49,728 nucleotides of DNA from CAZVEV01 sp964625865 (GCA_964625865.1 CAZVEV010000006.1:1-49728), one strand, 5' to 3'. Positions 24,464 through 34,138 are shown, counted from the first letter of the stretch. Notes: generated by a model not told the origin, from the sequence alone. A program made the numbers and translations.

Positions 24464-25633
24464 ATGAGCAATTGGGACGATATGCAGCGACGGCTGGACG
24501 AACTGGCCCGGGCCGATCTGCTCCGACGCGAGCGCGTGGTCGCCCCCGCCCGCGGGGCGCGAATGACCGTCGACGGGCGAGACGTCATCTGCCTGTGCAG
24601 CAACGACTACCTGGGCCTGGCGGGCGATGAGTCGATCCGCGCCGCGGCCGTGGAGGCCATCGAGCGATGGGGCCTCGGTGCGGGCGCTTCGCGCCTGGTC
24701 AGCGGGACGACGCAACTGCACGTCGAACTGGAGCGCCGCCTGGCGGAGTTCAAGCAGTGCGAGGCCGCCGTCGTCACGTCAAGCGGGTGGGTGGCCAATC
24801 ACGTCGCGGTGGGGGCGATGGCGGGCAAGGGTGACCTGGTGCTCTGCGACAAGCTGAACCACGCGAGCATCATCGACGCGGCCAGGGCGTGCGGGGCCCA
24901 CATGCGGACGTTCGCCCATCGCGACACGGGCCGCCTCGTGCGTCTCCTGGAACGCCACCGCGCATCCTACGAGCGATGCCTCATCGTCACCGACTCGCTG
25001 TTCTCGATGGACGGCGACTTCGCGCCGCTGGCCGAGCTGGCCGACATCAAGGACCGCTTCGATGCGAGGCTCATGATAGACGAAGCCCACGCCACCGGCG
25101 TGCTCGGTCCGTCCGGGCGCGGGCTGGCTGAACTGGCCGGCGTGGAAGACCGCATCGACGCGACGGTGGGGACGCTGTCGAAGGCGATCGGCGCCGTTGG
25201 GGGGTTCGTCGCGGGCCGGCGCCTGCTGGCCGACGTGATCCGCAACACCGCGCGGGCGTACATCTACACCACCGCTCCACCGCCGGCGATCTGCGCCGCC
25301 GCCATCCGGGCCCTCGACATCATTCGCGACCAGCCCGAGCGGCGAGCCCACGTGCTGGCCCTGGCCGACCAACTCCGGGCCACGATAACGGCCGCGGGGC
25401 TGACGACTGGCGAGTCGACCAGCCAGATCCTGCCCGTGATTCTCGGCGACGCGTCAAGGGCCGTTGCGGCCAGCGCCGCCCTCCTCGAGGCCGGCTTCCT
25501 CGTCCCCGCCATTCGCCCACCCACCGTCGCTCCAGGCAGCAGTCGCTTGCGGGTAACCCTCTCGGCCGGTCACAGCAGAGATGACGTTTGCCGCTTCACC
25601 GCCGCACTTGTCGCTACGGTGCGATCGGGATAG
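24464..25633 (+). CDS. bioF: 8-amino-7-oxononanoate synthase (biotin synthesis) or closely related alpha-oxoamine synthase
   Basis: 389 residues from ATG 24464, chosen because MSNWDDMQRRLDELARADLL aligns with the usual BioF N-terminus; ATG 24443 is also in frame. It is a PLP-dependent fold-type I enzyme. CSNDYLGLA and GAGASRLVSGTTQLH come early, DEAHATGVLGPSGRG gives the Asp/His pair that contacts the cofactor, and Lys240 in TLSKAIGAVGG is the Schiff-base residue. It condenses pimeloyl-ACP/CoA with L-alanine. No other bio gene is nearby, so glycine C-acetyltransferase-type specificity cannot be fully excluded, although overall wording favours BioF. Confidence 0.9.
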   Translation: MSNWDDMQRRLDELARADLLRRERVVAPARGARMTVDGRDVICLCSNDYLGLAGDESIRAAAVEAIERWGLGAGASRLVSGTTQLHVELERRLAEFKQCEAAVVTSSGWVANHVAVGAMAGKGDLVLCDKLNHASIIDAARACGAHMRTFAHRDTGRLVRLLERHRASYERCLIVTDSLFSMDGDFAPLAELADIKDRFDARLMIDEAHATGVLGPSGRGLAELAGVEDRIDATVGTLSKAIGAVGGFVAGRRLLADVIRNTARAYIYTTAPPPAICAAAIRALDIIRDQPERRAHVLALADQLRATITAAGLTTGESTSQILPVILGDASRAVAASAALLEAGFLVPAIRPPTVAPGSSRLRVTLSAGHSRDDVCRFTAALVATVRSG

Positions 25634-25644
25634 CGTCATGTCGC

Positions 25645-25717
25645 GTAGGGCGTGCAACTTGTTGCACGCGGGACGAACGTCCAATCCGTTCCGCGCGCAA
25701 CGAGTTGCACGCCCTAC
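25645..25717. repeat. Family D palindrome, copy 2
   Basis: The left arm starts GTAGGGCGTGCAACTTGTTG at 25645, and the right arm ends CAACGAGTTGCACGCCCTAC at 25717. Arms are about 30 bp, with CCAATCC in the loop as in copy 1. It lies between the convergent bioF gene and a small unknown gene. Confidence 0.88.
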
Positions 25718-25720
25718 GGT

Positions 25721-25984
25721 CTACCTTTTCAGGTCGAGCGTCGACGTGTCGTCGTCTGCGGGGGGCTGACTGGCTTCGCGATAGCGGTCCACGCCGCGAG
25801 ACTCGTAGCGCTGGAGGAAGTTGACTCGCAGGCGTCGTCGGGTGACTTCGGCCAACACGTGCCGGGGATGGGCCACCCTCGGGTCCACTGGCGGGACGGA
25901 GGCGTGTAAGTCCGCACGGGAAGGGGATATGGACGCGGACCGGTCCCGTCGAACCAGCGGAGGTGTTGCGTCCTTTGCCGCCAT
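25721..25984 (-). CDS. Small hypothetical protein (87 residues)
   Basis: Starts at ATG 25984 with GAGGAC about 4 bases upstream. It ends in TAG next to the family D hairpin. The first half is Pro/Arg-rich and disordered (DATPPLVRRDRSASISPS). The second half could form a helix (HVLAEVTRRRLRVNFLQRYE) with an acidic tail (PPADDDTSTLDLKR). Codon usage in the second half looks like that of neighbouring genes. No family is recognised, and it is supported only by the ribosome-binding site and codon pattern. Confidence 0.45.
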   Translation of the reverse strand: MAAKDATPPLVRRDRSASISPSRADLHASVPPVDPRVAHPRHVLAEVTRRRLRVNFLQRYESRGVDRYREASQPPADDDTSTLDLKR

Positions 25985-26064
25985 AGTGTCCTCGCGTAAC
26001 GCGGTACGCGCAGCCGGAGTGCCCGGAAAGCACTTCGCCCCGTCAGCGCGTCAAGTCTCCTCGG

Positions 26065-26086
26065 TCTCCGCGCCTTGGCGCGGAGA
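26065..26086. repeat. Short perfect palindrome upstream of addB
   Basis: TCTCCGCGCC-TT-GGCGCGGAGA forms a 9-10 bp GC stem. It sits in the 216-base gap between the small minus-strand gene and addB. A direct repeat GCGTACG (26093 and 26108 region) lies just downstream. The role is unknown. Confidence 0.5.
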
Positions 26087-26200
26087 TAGACAGCGTACGT
26101 CCTTAGAAGCGTACGATCCAAACGGCTCACCGGCCAGGCGCGCGGTGCAAGGTCCCGTGAACGCTTGTCTTTGCCGAACCACTCTGCAACAATCGCGACG

Positions 26201-29200
26201 ATGGAGCGCATGGGGCATGACAGTTCGATAGTCGAGCGGATTCTCTCGGCCCCGGGCCGGGCGGTGCTTGTGCTTGGTCCGGCCGGGGCGGGCAAGACGA
26301 CGGCGGCGATGGCGGTGTGGGACCATCTGCGGGACCGGGCCGGCCGCGGCTGCACGGTGATTTGTCCCAACGCCGCAACCGTTGCCGACCTCAAGGCCGG
26401 AGCGATTTCCGCCTCCCCGGGCGGTGTCATCGTCTCCCCCCGGATCATGACGTTCGCATCGCTGGCGAGTCTGATGCTGACGGAGACGAAACGCCGGGCG
26501 CCCGTACAATCGCCAATGCGCAGGCGCCTCGCGCTGCGGCAAATCGTCAACGGCCTGCGCGAAGCCGGCGAACTGACGGTCCTTGCTCCGGTCGCCGACA
26601 CCCCCGGACTCATCGTGACGCTTGACCGGGCGATCGGTGAACTGAAGCGGGCCGCCGTCGAGCCGGACGCACTGGCCGGCGCAATTGGAGACGTTGCCCG
26701 GAGCAAGGGACGCGACGTGCTGGCGGTCTATCGGCGATACCAGGACCGCCTCCACCAGGCCGCGCTGTACGACGTTGAGGGGCGGATGTGGCTGGCGCGA
26801 GACCTGCTGGCCTCCGGTGAGGTCACACTGCCGCTGCCCGCGCTGGTCGTCGACGGGTTCACCGACTTCACGCCGACGCAGTTGGATATTCTCCGCCTGC
26901 TGGCCGACCGCGGGACACGAGTGGTCATCACCCTGCCGTGGGCCGACGACGGACGGCCCCGGATGTGGCACTGGACGCTGCGGACGCTGAACAATGTCCG
27001 CCGGACGTTCGGCGAACACCTCGCGGAGATTACACTCGAACCCCGGCCCGCGAGCTTCGCTCCGCTCTGCCGCGCCGTATTCGACTTCGATGCCGTACCT
27101 CGTGAAGCACCTGAAGGCCTGAGCGTCATCGCGGCCGCGGGTATCGAGGCGGAGGTCTCGGCGGTCGCGAGACGGGTCAAGCGGCTTCTCGTCGAGGGGG
27201 CGGCGGCGGGCAGCATTGCCGTTCTGGTCCGTTCGACGGACGCCTACCAGGGCACGATCCGGCGCGTGTTCGACACCTGCGATATCCCGATTGCCCGTGT
27301 GAGTCGACCCCTGTCTGACATGCCGATTGTCCGTTTCGTCCTCGACCTCGCGTCTCTGGGGCCCGCATGGGCGTTTCGCGACGTGCTCCGCGTGATCAAG
27401 AGCAGCTATTTCCGCCCTCAATCGCTGGGTCCGTTCGACGAGACAACCGTTGCGGTGGCCGAGATGCTCATCCGCGAGGGAAACGTCCTCGGCGGGCGAG
27501 AAGACTACCAGGCGGCCGCCGCCCGGCTGGGACGACGCGCGGCGCGGGCTGTGGCAGCCGACGAGACCGAGGGCGATCCGCGCGACGCGGCGCTGTTTGC
27601 TCTGGGCCCGCTTGCGGTCACGCCCGAGGCGTTGGCCGAGGCGGCGGCGATGCTCGATGCGCTGTTTGATCTGGTGGCAGGGGCTGTTGGCGAGGGCGTG
27701 CCCGTGGTCGATGGGTTGCGGCGTCTCATCGACGCCCTTGCGTTGGGCCAGGCGTGCGACCATGGCGAGGCGGACCTGATGGCGCGTGACTTGCGGGCGA
27801 TGGCAATGCTGGACGCGGCCCTTGCCGAAGCCGACGGCGCAGCCCCGGCCGCACTGGGAGATCTTATGGAGGCCCTGTCCGCCGTCTCGTGCCCGCCGGC
27901 GCGGGGAGAGGCCCTGGTGGACGTCTGGAGCATCCTCGACGCCCGCGCCATCCGGCGGGAGCACGTGTTTGTGCTCGGGCTCGGCGAGGGACAGTTCCCC
28001 GGACGTTTCACAGAGAACTCCCTGGTCAGCGAGGCCGACCGTGCGGCCTGGGCGTCGCGAGGCGTCCAACTCGACGCCCGTGCCGACCTGAACGCTCGGG
28101 AGATGCTGCTGTTCTACCTGGGCGTCTCGCGGGCCGAGACGTCGCTGACGCTGAGCCATCTTTCGGCCGACGCCGGCGGCAGGCCCGGTGCGCTGGGAAG
28201 CTACCTGCTCTCACTGCTCCGCGGTGTGGGCGGACTTGACGGCGCGGACGTCGAGACCGTCACGCCGGGCCAACTCGTCCCGCTCCCCGCAGAGATCGCT
28301 TCGCCCCGGGACGCCCTCAGCGCCGGTCTGGCGGGCCTGTTCCGCGGCGATCTCGGCGATCCCGGTGATGCGCTGTCTTGGGCCTCCGCCGCCTTACCCG
28401 GTCCGCTGGCACGTGCGGCGGCGGGGCTGTGGGCTCACAACCGGCGATGGACGGCCGGACCCTGCGACGCCTTTGACGGGCGCCTGACCGAGCCGCCTCT
28501 GCTGGCCGCCCTGGCCCGACGATTCTCCGATCAGGCGGTCTTTTCGGCAAGGCAACTCGACACGTTCGGTCAGTGCCCCTGGCGGTTCTTTGCACAGTAT
28601 GTCCTGGACCTCAACGAGTTGCCCGAACCGCAGCGCCTGCTCGAGCCCACCGCCCGCGGCCTGTTCTGCCACGACGTCCTGTGCAGGACCTATCGTCTTC
28701 TGGCCGAGCGATTCGGCCTGCCTGTTCGCCTGGCAGAACTGGCCGAAGACGATCTGCAGGACGCACTGAACGCAGCGGTGGCCGCCGCATCGGACGCCGT
28801 CGAGGCCCAGCGCCCGCCGTACCCGATGCTCTGGCGCATCCAGCGCGAGCAGATGCGGCGCGAACTGGAGCGGTATCTCCTGGCCCAGCGGACCCAGCCG
28901 GACATGCCGGCCGCGAGCCTCTATTTCGAACTGGCGTTCGGTATGGGCGACCGCACCGTCAACGCCGATCCGGCCAGCCTGACTGATCCGGTCAGTATCA
29001 CGCTGACCGAGGGCAGGAGCATTCGCGTTAAGGGGCGGATTGACCGCGTTGACAGGGCGGCTTTCGAAGGCGACGAGGGCCTGCTCGTCATCGATTACAA
29101 GACCGGGGCCCTGCCAAGCGTCAAGGACATCACCGCGTGTCGAAACGTGCAGGCCCCGTTGTACTCAGCCGTCGTCGCCGAGATGTTCGCCCCCGATGCG

Positions 29201-29464
29201 ATGGGCGGCGTGTTCCACCGTGTGGGGGGCGACCTGGCCGAGCGGTACTTCGCGCGGGTCAAGCGGCACGGCGGACGGATACGCCCGGACGCGGCATACG
29301 ACGCCAATCGCGATGCGGTCATGTCGCGAATCACCGAGTTCATCGACGCCATGCGGGCCGGCCGGTTCGACGTCGTGCCGTCGGGTGGCTGTGCGTACTG
29401 TCCCTTCCGGCAGATCTGCCAGTTCTCCGAGCCCCGGGCCAAGGCAAAGGGGGGCGTGCGATGA
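26201..29464 (+). CDS. addB: AddB-type helicase/nuclease subunit with Fe-S nuclease domain
   Basis: 1087 residues. ATG 26201 is chosen; 26210 is possible because GGAG lies close before it. Walker A GPAGAGKT is at residues 26-33. The middle has degenerate UvrD-like motifs, typical of AddB's inactivated helicase (HVFVLGLGEGQFPGRF is the conserved AddB motif). The RecB-type nuclease core is IRVKGRIDRVDR...LLVIDYKTG, with catalytic Asp and Lys near residues 963-967. Cysteines 792 (QCPWRFF), 1064, 1067 and 1073 (CAYCPFRQIC) form the iron-sulphur staple known from AddB. With AddA it would process double-strand breaks for RecA loading. Its stop overlaps the addA start (ATGA). Confidence 0.92.
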   Translation: MERMGHDSSIVERILSAPGRAVLVLGPAGAGKTTAAMAVWDHLRDRAGRGCTVICPNAATVADLKAGAISASPGGVIVSPRIMTFASLASLMLTETKRRAPVQSPMRRRLALRQIVNGLREAGELTVLAPVADTPGLIVTLDRAIGELKRAAVEPDALAGAIGDVARSKGRDVLAVYRRYQDRLHQAALYDVEGRMWLARDLLASGEVTLPLPALVVDGFTDFTPTQLDILRLLADRGTRVVITLPWADDGRPRMWHWTLRTLNNVRRTFGEHLAEITLEPRPASFAPLCRAVFDFDAVPREAPEGLSVIAAAGIEAEVSAVARRVKRLLVEGAAAGSIAVLVRSTDAYQGTIRRVFDTCDIPIARVSRPLSDMPIVRFVLDLASLGPAWAFRDVLRVIKSSYFRPQSLGPFDETTVAVAEMLIREGNVLGGREDYQAAAARLGRRAARAVAADETEGDPRDAALFALGPLAVTPEALAEAAAMLDALFDLVAGAVGEGVPVVDGLRRLIDALALGQACDHGEADLMARDLRAMAMLDAALAEADGAAPAALGDLMEALSAVSCPPARGEALVDVWSILDARAIRREHVFVLGLGEGQFPGRFTENSLVSEADRAAWASRGVQLDARADLNAREMLLFYLGVSRAETSLTLSHLSADAGGRPGALGSYLLSLLRGVGGLDGADVETVTPGQLVPLPAEIASPRDALSAGLAGLFRGDLGDPGDALSWASAALPGPLARAAAGLWAHNRRWTAGPCDAFDGRLTEPPLLAALARRFSDQAVFSARQLDTFGQCPWRFFAQYVLDLNELPEPQRLLEPTARGLFCHDVLCRTYRLLAERFGLPVRLAELAEDDLQDALNAAVAAASDAVEAQRPPYPMLWRIQREQMRRELERYLLAQRTQPDMPAASLYFELAFGMGDRTVNADPASLTDPVSITLTEGRSIRVKGRIDRVDRAAFEGDEGLLVIDYKTGALPSVKDITACRNVQAPLYSAVVAEMFAPDAMGGVFHRVGGDLAERYFARVKRHGGRIRPDAAYDANRDAVMSRITEFIDAMRAGRFDVVPSGGCAYCPFRQICQFSEPRAKAKGGVR

Positions 29465-32400
29465 GTAACGCCTTTGACCTCACGCCCGCCCAGCAGGCCG
29501 CCGGTGTCGACCGCATCGATGAGAGTATCGCCCTGCTTAGCGGGGCCGGCTGCGGAAAGACGTTCGTCCTGGCCCGACGGTTCACCGAACTGCTGCTGGC
29601 CTGCGAGGGCGACGAGAGGCAGTCCCTCTCGCAACTGGTAGCCCTGACGTTCACCGACAAGGCCGCCCTGGAGATGTCGCAGCGCGTCCGGACGATGCTG
29701 ACCGCCCGGGCCGACCGCGCCACGGGCCCCGAGCGCCTGCGCCTGTTGCGATGGATCGACGAGTTGCCCGAGGCCCGGATCTCCACGATTCACGGGTTCT
29801 GCAGTGCGCTGCTGCGGTCACGGGCCATCGAGGCCGGCGTGGACCCGAACTTCGCCGTCTGTGCTGACAGCCTCCTGGTCGGACGTCTGGTGGCCGAGGC
29901 CGCCGACCGCGCCCTGCTGGCCGCTGTGGAATCCGAACGCCCCGAGGTGGCGCGCCTGTTGGGAAGCTACACGTTTGCTCGTCTCGCCAGGGCGGTCGCG
30001 GCCCTGGTCGACATGCGAACGGCCTTCAATGCCGACGACTACGGCGACGCCGAACGGATTGTCGAGCGATGGGACGCACAGATCCGTTGCGAACGCGACG
30101 CGGCGTGGCAGCGGATGGACGCTGACGAGGATCTGCCCCGTATGCTGGCCGAACTGGTCGGGCTTGAGTGCACCGACGACGGCGATAGACTCCTGCCGCT
30201 TCGCGACGAACTGCTCGATGCGGCGGGGTGGATACTGGCTGATCGGGCTGAGCGGACGGCCGAGTCGTTCGCCCGGTTGGACCTTCGTCTGCGAAACTAC
30301 GGTTCGGACAAGAACTGGGGTGGGGATAAGGGCGCCGCCAAGGCCGTCCGTGATGCGATGAAGGCGGTAATGGAGGCCTTCAGCGCCTACGCCGAGTTCG
30401 CCGAGGACATTGGCGAGCCGGACCGTCAGGCGGCGGCGACGCTGGCAGCGCTGGTGGAGTTGGCTGGTGAGGCGAAGGCGATCTACGAGGCAGAGAAACG
30501 ATCGCGAGGGCTTCTGGACTTCACGGACCTGTTGGCCAGGACGGCCCAACTGCTGCATCGCGCGCCGGGCGTGCGAAAGGCGCTCGCTGAGCGCATCAGG
30601 CAACTGCTCATCGACGAGTGTCAAGACACCGACGCCTTCCAGGTCGCGCTGCTGACGGCGTTGGTTGTCGGCGATGGGAGTGACACGACCGGCCCGCCGC
30701 CTGCGGGACGGCTATTCGTCGTCGGTGACGCCAAGCAGAGCATCTACCGTTTCCGCGGCGCGCAGGTTGGGGTCTTCCAGGCGATGTGTAACCGCATGGG
30801 ACCGGGCAACACCGAGCGACTGGACCTGTCGTTCCGGACGCACGCGGCGGGGGTGGCGTTCGTCAATGACCTGTTCGGCAAGCTGATGGGCGACGCCTAT
30901 TCGCCTATCGAGGCCCACCGTACAGTCTGCCCGCCCGCCCCGAGCGTCGAGATCCTGCTGGCCGCCGGGGCCGATGGGGCTGACGTCGCCAGCGCATCAG
31001 ACGCCACCGCCGCGCAGGCCGCCGTCACCGCACAGCGGATCCGCGAGATGCTCGACAATCGCGAGCGGATCGTCCGGGACGCCGAATCCGGCGACTGGCG
31101 CCCCGTCAGGCCGGGCGACATCGCGATTCTCTTCGCCCGCATGACCGCCTCGCTGGCCTACGAACGCGAGCTTCAGCGCTGCGGCATACCCTACTACGTC
31201 GTCGCCGGCTCGGGCTTCTTCCGCCGCCAGGAGGTGCTCGACGTGCTCAACGCGCTGGCCGTTGTGGACAATGCATTCGACGACGTGGCCTTTGTCGGTG
31301 TCCTGCGAAGCAGCCTGTTCGGCCTGGACGACAACGCGATGATGCATTTGGCCCAGGCTGTCGAGCCCCCGTACCTGCCCGCGCTGTCGGCTGCGATGGC
31401 TGACGGGCGGCTCGACGGGATGCTCCGCCAGCCCTTGGGCGCATCCCGTCTCGAAGCCGTTGCCGACGCTGTCGACCTGCTGACCACGCTACGGTGCCTC
31501 AAGGACGCTATCGGTGTCGACGAGATCATCCAGCGCCTGCTGGACGCCACGGGATACGAGGCGACGCTTCTGGCCCAGCCGCAGGGCAAACGCATGGTGG
31601 GCAACGTTCGTATGCTGCTGGACCAGGCCCGCGCCGCCGGCGAGGCCGGGACCGCCTTGGCGGACTTCCTGACCCAGATGAAGGAATTGACGCTGGGCGA
31701 GGCCCGCTACGAGCAGGCCGCCGTCGCCGGCGAGACCGAGGACGTTGTTCGCATCATGACCATCCACAAGGCCAAGGGGCTCGAGTTCCCCGTGGTCGTC
31801 CTGCCGGACCTCAACGCTGCCCGCCGCGTCCGGCGCGACGATCTCCTGATCCGTACCGATTGGGGCCTGACCTGGACGCCCGGCGCCGCACAGACAGACC
31901 GCGACGACGAGGACGGCCCCGAACGCCCCCTGTCTGCCAGGCTGGCCTGGCAGCGCGAAGAGAGAGACCAGCAGGCCGAGGAGGTCCGCAAGTGGTACGT
32001 CGCCGCCACGCGACACGAGGACCACCTCGTGCTGATCGGCGCGGATTGGCGCGACCGCGACGGCCGATTCCGCAATGGCGAGTGCTTCCTGGCGCAGATG
32101 GATGAGCACCTGCATCTTGCGGCGATCGTCGATGACGGGGCCGAGACGATCGCTTATGGCGACGGTCGGTACCGGGCGGTCGTGCGACGCGTTGGGGCTG
32201 GGGCGACGGCGCCGCCGGCATCCGGCCAGACGCCGCCCGGGCGGAGCATGATCCGCGCCGCAACGAACGCCGATGAGTTTACGAGGGCGGTTGCTTCCGC
32301 TGCACGCGCTCGTCCGTCAGCGGCCCCTCCGCTGGTCGGACCGGTCAGTGCTGACGTCGGCGCCGCCGTCGTAGCCGTCAGCACGTTGGGCGACTTCGAG

Positions 32401-33126
32401 CGGTGTGAGATGCAATACCGCTGGCGGTATGACCTCCGCGTGCCGACCGAATCGGGTGTCCCGGCCGGTGGCGGGGCGCCGATTGCGGCCCTCGGCCCGG
32501 CGACGTTGGGCACGCTGTATCACCGGTGTATGGAACTGCTCGACGTGCGCCAGCCACAGGCCGCCGCTGACCTTGTGGTCCAGGCAGCCGTCGAAATGGA
32601 CCTGCTGGAGGCACCCGGGCTGGACGCGGTGTCGCGCGAGTTCGCGGCCATGCTTGCGGGATTCGAGGAGCATGAACTTCGGGGCCAACTGGCGGGCGCC
32701 AGAACCGACCTGCGGGAGCTGGACTTCGAGATGCGAGTCGGCCCGGCGCTGTTGCGGGGGCAGATCGATCTGCTGTTCGAGGACGCCGAGGGGGCGTGGC
32801 ACATCGTGGACTACAAGTCGGACCGCGTGGGCCCCGAGGGCTTGGCCGCACACGCCGAGCGGTACGAACTGCAGATGCTCACCTACGCCCTTGCCGCCTC
32901 CCGCCACCTGGGCCAGCCGCCGACGGGCGCCGTCTTGTACTTCCTTCGCCCGGCCGCCATCTGCCGCATCGACACAAGCCCGGCCCGGCTGGGCGGCGCC
33001 GAGCAGCGCATCGGCGACATCGCCCGCCGCCTGATAACCGCCCGCCGCAGCGGCCACTTCCGACGGTGCGAACCGGCGAATTGCGGGCCCTGTCCCTACA
33101 CCGCTTTTTGCCGCACCGCCGAGTGA
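29461..33126 (+). CDS. addA: AddA-type helicase-exonuclease subunit (UvrD-like, with RecB nuclease domain)
   Basis: 1221 residues, starting at the ATG of the ATGA overlap with addB. All SF1A helicase motifs are visible: Walker A SGAGCGKT (27-34), Ia ALTFTDKAA, motif II LLIDECQDTD (Asp385-Glu386), motif III GDAKQSIYRFRGA (422), motif V TIHKAKGLEF (767) and motif VI YVAATRHED (846). The C-terminal nuclease has GQIDLLFED (Asp1103) and HIVDYKSD (Asp1117, Lys1119). It also has a C-x2-C-x5-C group at 1208-1217 plus Cys982, as in AddB, which suggests a second Fe-S cluster. It works with AddB in double-strand-break repair and foreign DNA degradation. Confidence 0.94.
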   Translation: MSNAFDLTPAQQAAGVDRIDESIALLSGAGCGKTFVLARRFTELLLACEGDERQSLSQLVALTFTDKAALEMSQRVRTMLTARADRATGPERLRLLRWIDELPEARISTIHGFCSALLRSRAIEAGVDPNFAVCADSLLVGRLVAEAADRALLAAVESERPEVARLLGSYTFARLARAVAALVDMRTAFNADDYGDAERIVERWDAQIRCERDAAWQRMDADEDLPRMLAELVGLECTDDGDRLLPLRDELLDAAGWILADRAERTAESFARLDLRLRNYGSDKNWGGDKGAAKAVRDAMKAVMEAFSAYAEFAEDIGEPDRQAAATLAALVELAGEAKAIYEAEKRSRGLLDFTDLLARTAQLLHRAPGVRKALAERIRQLLIDECQDTDAFQVALLTALVVGDGSDTTGPPPAGRLFVVGDAKQSIYRFRGAQVGVFQAMCNRMGPGNTERLDLSFRTHAAGVAFVNDLFGKLMGDAYSPIEAHRTVCPPAPSVEILLAAGADGADVASASDATAAQAAVTAQRIREMLDNRERIVRDAESGDWRPVRPGDIAILFARMTASLAYERELQRCGIPYYVVAGSGFFRRQEVLDVLNALAVVDNAFDDVAFVGVLRSSLFGLDDNAMMHLAQAVEPPYLPALSAAMADGRLDGMLRQPLGASRLEAVADAVDLLTTLRCLKDAIGVDEIIQRLLDATGYEATLLAQPQGKRMVGNVRMLLDQARAAGEAGTALADFLTQMKELTLGEARYEQAAVAGETEDVVRIMTIHKAKGLEFPVVVLPDLNAARRVRRDDLLIRTDWGLTWTPGAAQTDRDDEDGPERPLSARLAWQREERDQQAEEVRKWYVAATRHEDHLVLIGADWRDRDGRFRNGECFLAQMDEHLHLAAIVDDGAETIAYGDGRYRAVVRRVGAGATAPPASGQTPPGRSMIRAATNADEFTRAVASAARARPSAAPPLVGPVSADVGAAVVAVSTLGDFERCEMQYRWRYDLRVPTESGVPAGGGAPIAALGPATLGTLYHRCMELLDVRQPQAAADLVVQAAVEMDLLEAPGLDAVSREFAAMLAGFEEHELRGQLAGARTDLRELDFEMRVGPALLRGQIDLLFEDAEGAWHIVDYKSDRVGPEGLAAHAERYELQMLTYALAASRHLGQPPTGAVLYFLRPAAICRIDTSPARLGGAEQRIGDIARRLITARRSGHFRRCEPANCGPCPYTAFCRTAE

Positions 33127-33214
33127 TCGTGAGTCAGTGCAGGTGCACGCCCGGCGAGGCCGAGCCCCCGATCGGATTGACCGACTGGGGGGTTTGACCT
33201 AGAGTGAGCGTGCA

Positions 33215-34138
33215 GTGGGACAGTTGCTCAAGAAGGGCGGTGAGTGCAGAGTGATCAACCAAACCGTAGACCTGCTGGACCTGAAGTACCGCCCGCCCGT
33301 CCTCGCAGCGCTGGGGCGGGGGGGGGCAAACCGCGACGAAATGGCCGCTGCGATTCGCGATACCCCGGCCGAGCACAGGGACGCCGTCGCGTTTCTCATC
33401 GCGAACATGCCCGACCGCGACCTGACGTCGTTGAGCGGGACGTTCCTTCGTACGAACATTGCATTGGCCTTCCAGGCCCGCGCCGGGGCTCCGTGGGGTG
33501 AGATTCCTGAGGACATCTTCCTGAACGCCGTGCTGCCGTACGCTCACGTCAACGAGCGTCGCGACGACTGGCGCAAGGACTTTGCCAACCGTTTTACCCA
33601 GTCAGCTTGGGCATGCGAAACGCCGTCGCAGGCCGCCCTGAAGCTCAACCAGGAGGTCTTCGACGCCCTGGGCGTGACCTATCACGCCACCAAGCGCCCC
33701 AAGTGCGACCAGAGCCCGTACGAGTCGGCCGAGGCCGGCTTCGCTTCGTGTACGGGGCTGTCGATTATCCTGGCCAACGCCTGTCGGGCGGCGGGGATTC
33801 CGGCGCGTCTGGCCGGCGTGCCGATGTGGCTGGACGGGTCGGGCAATCACACGTGGGTGGAGATCTGGGACGGGCGATGGCGATACATCGGCGCGTGGGA
33901 CGGCGACAAGGACAATCTGGACACCGCGTGGTTCACTGACAAGGCCGCCGCGTGCGTGGCCACCGTCGCCGCGGACCAGCGACAATGGTCCCACCGCATC
34001 TTCGCCGCATCATTCCGCAAGACGCCGATCCACTTCCCGCTGGACTGGGACCCGACTATCACATACGTGCCCGCCGAGGACGTGACCCGGCGTTACGCGG
34101 TCGCCAAGGGCCCTGCTCCGACCACTACGGCCCAGTAA
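33215..34138 (+). CDS. Transglutaminase-like superfamily protein
   Basis: 307 residues from GTG 33215, with GTG 33251 as an alternative start. The papain-like triad is clear: Cys179 in GFASCTGLSIILANACR, His212 in GNHTWVEIWDG and Asp229 in YIGAWDGD. The N-terminal 130 residues (helical, with an NMPDRDLTSLSG segment) form a domain often paired with this fold in planctomycetes. No clear signal peptide is seen with this start, so localisation is uncertain. It may act as a peptidase or protein cross-linker. Its last 14 bases overlap the 3' end of the convergent surface-protein gene. Confidence 0.85.
   Translation: MGQLLKKGGECRVINQTVDLLDLKYRPPVLAALGRGGANRDEMAAAIRDTPAEHRDAVAFLIANMPDRDLTSLSGTFLRTNIALAFQARAGAPWGEIPEDIFLNAVLPYAHVNERRDDWRKDFANRFTQSAWACETPSQAALKLNQEVFDALGVTYHATKRPKCDQSPYESAEAGFASCTGLSIILANACRAAGIPARLAGVPMWLDGSGNHTWVEIWDGRWRYIGAWDGDKDNLDTAWFTDKAAACVATVAADQRQWSHRIFAASFRKTPIHFPLDWDPTITYVPAEDVTRRYAVAKGPAPTTTAQ

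Noticed and set aside
26051..28159. Long minus-strand open frame (about 700 codons) opposite addB
   Set aside because: Arg/Gln/Gly-rich low-information translation with no motifs. addB on the other strand has Walker A, nuclease and Fe-S motifs.
26201..33126. Anti-phage defence island around the AddAB genes
   Set aside because: The pair matches housekeeping AddAB in architecture, and flanking genes (bioF, guaB, transglutaminase-like, surface protein) are not defence genes.
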